Assembly (NCBI RefSeq): GCF_045679555.1 | Contig: NC_092100.1 | Span: forward strand, 35,426,106 to 35,490,105 | Origin: Salvelinus alpinus | Taxonomy: Eukaryota > Chordata > Actinopteri > Salmoniformes > Salmonidae | Length of the DNA: 64,000 nt | Reading direction: 5' to 3' | Part shown: piece by piece, positions 58,896-64,000 of the stretch | Layout: each line of letters opens with the position of its first letter | Numbering within the stretch: the stretch's first letter is position 1 | Notes under the pieces: generated by a model | What the model was told of the DNA's origin: nothing | Seen by the model: the letters and a program-made list of their open reading frames with translations, nothing else | Databases searched by the model: none | Made by a program: the position numbers and the translations under genes

Positions 58896-60464
58896 CACTG
58901 CTCAAAAAAATAAAGGGAACACTTAAACAACACAATGTAATTCCAAGTCAATCACACTTCTGTGAAATCAAACTGTCCACTTAGGAAGCAACACTGATTG
59001 ACAATAAATTTCACATGCTGTTGTGCAAATGGAATAGACAACAGGTGGAAATTATAGGCAATTAGCAAGACACCCCCAATAAAGGAGTGGTTCTGCAGGT
59101 GGTGACCACAGAACACTTCTCAGTTCCTATGCTTCCTGGCTGATGTTTTGGTCACTTTTGAATGCTGGCGGTACTTTCACTCTAGTGGTAGCATGAGAAG
59201 GAGTCTACAACCCACACAAGTGGCTCAGGTAGTGCAGCTCATCCAGGATGGCACATCAATTCGAGTTGTGGCAAGAAGGTTTGCTGTGTCTGTCAGCGTA
59301 GTGTCCAGAGCATGGAGGCGCTACCAGGAGACAAGCCAGTACATCAGGAGACGTGGAGGAGGCCGTAGGAGGGCAACAACCCAGCAGCAGGACCGCTACC
59401 GCCGCCTTTGTGCAAGGAGGAGCACTGCCAGAGCCCTGCAAAATGACCTCCAGCAGGCCACAAATGTGCATGTGTCTGCTCAAACGGTCAGAAACAGACT
59501 CCATGAGGGTGGTATGAGGGCCCGACGTCCACAGGTGGGGGTTGTGCTTACAGCCCAACACCGTGCAGGACGTTTGGCATTTGCCAGAGAACACCAGATT
59601 GGCAAATTCGCCACTGGCGCCCTGTGCTCTTCACAGATGAAAGCAGGTTCACACTGAGCACATGTGACAGACGTGACAGTCTGGAGACGCCGTGGAGAAC
59701 GTTCTGCTGCCTGCAACATCCTCCAGCATGACCGGTTTGGCGGTGGGTCAGTCATGGTGTGGGGTGGCATTTCTTTGGGGGGCCGCACAGCCCTCCATGG
59801 GCTCGCCAGAGGTAGCCTGACTGCCATTAGGTACCGAGATGAGATCCTCAGACCCCTTGTGAGACCATATGCTGGTGCGGTTGGCCCTGGGTTCCTCCTA
59901 ATGCAAGACAATGCTAGACCTCATGTGGCTGGAGTGTGTCAGCAGTTCCCGCAAGAGAAAGGCATTGATGCTATGGACTGGCCCGCCCGTTCCCCAGACC
60001 TGAATCCAATTGAGCACATCTGGGACATCATGTCTCGCTCCATCCACCAACACCACGTTGCACCACAGACTGTCCAGGAGTTGGCGGATGCTTTAGTCCA
60101 GGTCTGGGAGGAGATCCCTCAGGAGACCATCCGCCACCTCATCAGGAGCATGCCCAGGCGTTGTAGGGAGGTCATACAGGCACGTGGAGGCCACACACAC
60201 TACTGAGCCTCATTTTGACTTGTTTTAAGGACATTACATCAAAGTTGGATCAGCCTGTAGTGTGGTTTTCCACTTTAATTTTGAGTGTGACTCCAAATCC
60301 AGACCTCCATGGGTTGATAAATTTGATTTCCATTGATAATTTTTGTGTGATTTTGTTGTCAGCACATTCAACTATGTAAAGAAAAAAGTATTTAATAAGA
60401 ATATTTCATTCATTCAGATCTAGGATGTGTTATTTTAGTGTTCCCTTTATTTTTTTGAGCAGTG
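58896..60464 (+). mobile_element. Tc1-like transposon, nearly intact
   Basis: TA at 58894-58895 and 60465-60466. The TIRs are CACTGCTCAAAAAAATAAAG and its complement CTTTATTTTTTTGAGCAGTG. The element is 1569 bases. Its transposase is the least decayed in the window and the only one on the plus strand. It lies outside the triplicated region, 174 bases after the gap. Confidence 0.93.
59190..60206 (+). pseudogene. Tc1-like transposase with paired -1/-2 frameshifts
   Basis: From [20 protein letters not shown] the protein shows the first HTH ([20 protein letters not shown]), a GRPR-like linker ([10 protein letters not shown]), the second HTH ([20 protein letters not shown]), then VLFTDESRF in another frame, then GGGSVMVWGGIS, LLMQDNARPHVA and [14 protein letters not shown] in the original frame, ending GGHTHY. 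One base appears missing near 59600 and two near 59680, so about 80 bases are read out of frame and a stop results at 59655-59657. The D, D and E residues themselves are preserved. Confidence 0.88.
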
Positions 60465-61320
60465 TAGTAACCATTAGTCTAGGTCTAGCACCTCTGCATC
60501 CCCAGTTAACTGAGAGACGGGCGGCTCTATCTCCATCTCTGTCTATTATCTGTCAAGGCCTCCTGCCTTTCAGCACTACCATGTCCTTCCTTTGACTTGC
60601 TCTACTTCTCTCCTCTTTCCTCCTCTCTCTGTCTAGGCAGATCTCACTGTAGAATACATTGCCATGGTACATCTGCTCCCTTGCTCACACATCTGTGTGA
60701 AGAAGAGAGCGAGAGAATGTGTATGTGGGTGTACCTGTGTGTGTTTGTGAGTGAGAGCGAGGGGGGGTGAGAGAGAGCAGGTGAGAGGACGAGCTAGATG
60801 GTGTGTGGTTGCTGAGCAACGATTGACAACCAAAAATCCCAAGCATTCCGGCTGTGTTGCCCTGCCCTGCCTCTGGATTGAACTGTCTGACTGGCTCATC
60901 TGTTGTCCAATCAAACATGGCCTCTGTCACCTGATACATAATATATACAGTAGATTGGTTACATTGTTTTCACAGGCCGTTTTACATTGAAATGTATCAC
61001 CAATATTGAAGGACACAACCCATAGGCAAAACATATACAGTAGACTAGGCGATCGTATGATGTTTACTGTAACACCAAGTCTCTGCTATACATATAATAA
61101 TACTTGTCTTGTTAGCAAAGCAACCAAAGGCTATGTAGGCCTAGCTTTTGGCACAACATCCTTGGCCCGGTAACAAGTATGTAACTCATAGTGCTTGTAA
61201 AGGTAGTGCATCTTGTAAAACCCTTCAGATGGATCACATTGTAAAGGCTTAAATTTGATACTCTAAATCAGGATTATTCAACCGGCGGTCCGCAAAGGTA
61301 ATGCATGGGGGTCCGCGAAA
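60465..61320. other. intergenic, nothing recognised
   Basis: CT- and GA-rich patches (60600-60640, 60700-60790) but no gene or element end. Around 61265-61318 a short GGCGGTCCGC/GGGGTCCGC motif pair resembles part of a dispersed repeat. Confidence 0.4.
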
Positions 61321-61325
61321 ATATA

Positions 61326-62267
61326 CACTACCGTTCAAAAGTTTGGGGTCACTTAGAAATGTCCTTGTTTTTGAAAGAAAAGCAAATTTTTCATCCATTA
61401 AAATAACATCAAATTGATCGAAATACAGTGTAGACATTGTTAATGTTGTAAATAACTATTGTAGCTGGAAATGGCAGATTTTTGATGGAATATCTACATA
61501 GGCGTACAGAGGCCGATTATCAGCAACCATCACTCCTGTGTTCCAATGGCACGCTGTGTTAGCTAATCCAAGTTTATCATTTTAAAAGGCTAATTGATCA
61601 TTAGAAAACCCGTTTGCAATTATGTTAGCACAGCTGAAAACTGTTGTTCTGATTAAAGAAGCAATAAAAATGGCCTTCTTTAGACTAGTTGAGTATCAAC
61701 TAGTTGAGCCTCAGCATTTGTGGGTTGATTACAGGCTCAAAATGGCCAGAAACAAAGCACTTTCTTCTGAAACTCGTCAGTCTATTCTTGTTCTGAGAAA
61801 TGAAGGCTATTCCATGTGAGAAATTGCCAAGAAACTGAAGATGTCGTACAACGCCGTGTACTACTCCCTTCACAGAACAGCGCAAACTGGCTCTAACCAG
61901 AATAGAAAGAGGAGTGGGAGGCCCCGGTACACGACTAAGCAAGAGGACAAGTACATTAAAGTGTCTAGTTTGAGAAACAGACGCCTCACAAGTCCTCAAA
62001 TGGCAGCTTCATTAAATAGTACCCGCAAAACACCAGTCTCAACGTTAACAGTGAAGAGGTGACTCCAGGATGCTGGCCTTCTAGGCAGAGTTCCTCTGTC
62101 CAGTGTCTGTGTTCTTTTGCCCGTCTTAATCTTTTCATTTCATTGGCCAGTCTGAGACATGGCTTTTTCTTTGCAACTCTGCCTAGAAGGCCAGCATCCT
62201 GGAGTGGCCTCTTCACTGTTGACGTTGAGACTGGTGTTTTGCGGGTACTATTTAATGAAGCTGCCAG
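61326..62267. mobile_element. fold-back Tc1-like derivative, right end missing
   Basis: The left TIR CACTACCGTTCAAAAGTTTG follows TA (61324-61325). The plus strand encodes the HTH part of a Tc1-like transposase (MARNKALSSETRQSILVLRN, stop, then EIAKKLKMSYNAVYYSLHRT, RKRSGRPRYTTKQEDKYIKV and SSLRNRRLTSPQMAASLNS). From 62001-62092 the sequence is repeated inverted at 62175-62266 around an 82-base loop. Similarity stops in the second arm at CTGCCAG. This is the same structure as 18136-19256 in the opposite orientation, truncated. Confidence 0.85.
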
Positions 62268-62289
62268 TGTATATGTCCCCATGCCTTTA

Positions 62290-62930
62290 CACATGAATCA
62301 ATCTTTTCTTCTCTTTAAGCTTTGGATCCACAGTCAGCACACAGCTTCGGGGCTTTGTGTGAGCAAGACCTACAAACAAATCGGCTGATCTGTCACACAG
62401 TTTTTATGGGCCTTGTTTCGTGGGCACCTGCAGCAGGTGTTGCATAATCTCTCTGAAGCGGTGGCATGGTCTCTCGGAAAAAGTCCACCCCATGCCTATC
62501 AGACCAAAATGACTCCACAACCATGCTCTTTCTGCCATATGCCCTGAGTTCATCCATAGACATGTCCTACGTACTGTTTCCTTTTCTGTGTGCATGAGCA
62601 ACAGTACAATCTCTGATGTGCTGCAACATCTGCATGTCAAATGAACTTGTCACTCTTTTTTCTACCCAGACGGTGCCATCCTTCCCAGACTCCTGTCTCA
62701 GCTTAGCAGTTGGGATCACTGTCTCAGTTGGCTCTGTTCTGTTTTTTCTGCGGTGAGGCTTGGAAGCGGAGGTTTGAAGTCAACATCAAAATCAGATGAA
62801 GACTCTTCATCAGCAACTGTTGATTTCAAGGTCAATATCTGATCCTCCATCCGACTCCAACTCATCTAAATTCTGCAGCATTTGCAATGTTGCCAGTGCG
62901 TCCATTTGTTTTGTTTGGCTTGCCATTGTG
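62290..62930 (-). pseudogene. probable piggyBac-like transposase remnant
   Basis: The minus strand reads an acidic start (MDALATLQMLQNLDELESDG then SDIDLEI, from about 62922) and later MSMDELRAYG and, in another frame, RFREIMQHLLQ, which resemble the MS--ELRA-FG and RFR-IM--LRFDD segments of piggyBac transposases. A Cys-rich end (VCRSCSHKAPKLCADC near 62330) resembles their C-terminal zinc-binding motif. Most of the catalytic domain is deleted. Terminal TTAA sites were not identified, so the assignment is tentative. Confidence 0.5.
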
Positions 62931-62934
62931 AACT

Positions 62935-63890
62935 ACACACATTGTATGTTGTACTCAGTGTCTGATTTGACTCTCTGAGGGGAAATTATATACAATTTCC
63001 AGCCTTTCATAATAAAATAATTAGACCCCCACAAATCATTACACTATTGTTCTAAATTCAATCTTCCTCTTCACCCTCATTATTCAGATCAATCAAATTC
63101 AATCATCCTCTTCATTCAGTTCATTGAAGTTACATGCACCATTATCAGTTTCTATCTGGATTCTATCGTTCATTCATCCATTGTAGCATATTTTATGTTA
63201 CTAGTTGTTGCTTAATAGCCAGAGCAATGCTGCCGTGCGAGTGGTCATGTGCTGAATGCATGGACAGCACAGATATTCTTGGAAAAAGGGAAATTTGGAA
63301 ATAGAGCTGCACCTCTTAAATGTTTTGTTATTTGATAAAGGTAAGTGTCATAGGAACTGCAGAATATGCCCTTTCTAGTACTATATAGAAATCAAAATGT
63401 TTTACCTGCAAGTTACTCTGGATTTGATAAAGTGATCCTCCTTTCCCTGCATCTGTAAATTACAAGATGCGACCATCTCTTCATGTAAAATTTAGCAACT
63501 GATAGGCCTGATATTGTCACTCATCAGATTTCTCTTAACTTAATCTTGTCTATAGTCTATCTCATATTATGTGGGAAATTAGTTTCAGTATAGTTTAGGT
63601 CAGGGGCGCAACTTTGGTTTTAGAAGTGGGGAAGACATAACCTGGCGGGTGGTCTGGGGGTCCTCTCTCAGAATTTGTTTGGGTATCTAAAGATCATTTC
63701 CTGCATTTATACACAATCTAGATATGGCCCTTTTGGGGTCACTTAAATTGTAAAAAAGAATAGAATATGTTTGTAAACACTTCTGCATGAATGTGGATGC
63801 TATCATGATTATGGATAATCCTAAATGAATTGTGAATAATAAGGAGTGAGAAAGTTATAGATGCACAAATATCATACCCTCCAAAAAATG
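62935..63890. other. intergenic, AT-rich, no gene
   Basis: No supported frame. CAATCAAATTCAATC-type short repetition near 63060-63115. The stretch around 63600-63670 (GGGGCGCAACTTTGGTTTTA) resembles a dispersed fish repeat, ends unclear. Confidence 0.4.
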
Positions 63891-64000
63891 TGAACCTCCC
63901 CAAGATGGCGTAGCAGTGCAGACGTGGTATGTCCTCCTCTCATTTACTTTTTGTATTTTCCGTCTTTTTTGTATATATTTCAATTTATTTTTCAATCTCT
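63891..64000 (+). mobile_element. 5' end of a LINE, continues past the window
   Basis: CCTCCCCAAGATGGCGTAGC is a CCAAGATGGCG start as seen at the 5' ends of salmonid L2-type LINEs. Only the first 110 bases are inside the window. Confidence 0.5.

Overview
The window is vertebrate (teleost, most likely salmonid) genomic DNA. The basis is spliced coding exons with GT/AG introns, many long (CA)n/(CT)n microsatellites, and a dense load of Tc1-like DNA transposons, tRNA-derived SINEs and L2/Rex-like LINE fragments that I recognise as typical salmonid repeats. The one host gene is the 3' part of piccolo (pclo), a giant presynaptic active-zone scaffold, on the + strand. Eighteen coding exons can be placed between 2393 and 32433. 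Their phases all join and sum to 2184 bases (727 codons plus stop). In order they encode the PDZ domain, a serine/proline linker, the C2A domain (with a 27-base microexon), a Gly/Gln-rich linker, a conserved Ser-rich linker and the C2B domain ending in TGA.

Layout. 1-2250: LINE remnant. 2393-2964: first two PDZ exons, with a Tc1-type end fragment between them. 2965-11675: one large intron holding a LINE-tail-like repeat, a complete but dead Tc1-like element (4315-5921) and a nested nest of elements (6474-10451). 11676-13572: PDZ end and linker exons, with a solo LTR and a long (GT)n. 14879-21360: C2A and linker exons, with SINEs, a CT-rich minisatellite and a fold-back Tc1 derivative in the introns. 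21422-24023: a TA-flanked repeat interrupted by another Tc1-like element that itself carries a SINE tail. 24103-24736: conserved linker exons.

25281-58622 is the striking part. It is three head-to-tail copies of an approximately 11.1-kb unit, each holding the last five pclo exons (end of linker, all of C2B, stop codon), the 3'UTR and the downstream region. The copies look nearly identical apart from microsatellite and homopolymer lengths and one base substitution noticed by eye. The third copy ends at a 100-base N gap inside an (AC)n tract. This is either a very recent tandem triplication or an assembly artefact, and the sequence alone cannot decide.

58723-64000: unique flank with a nearly intact Tc1-like element (58896-60464), a second copy of the fold-back derivative (61326-62267), a probable piggyBac remnant, and the 5' end of a LINE at the window edge. 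No rRNA, tRNA gene, CRISPR or prokaryotic feature is present.
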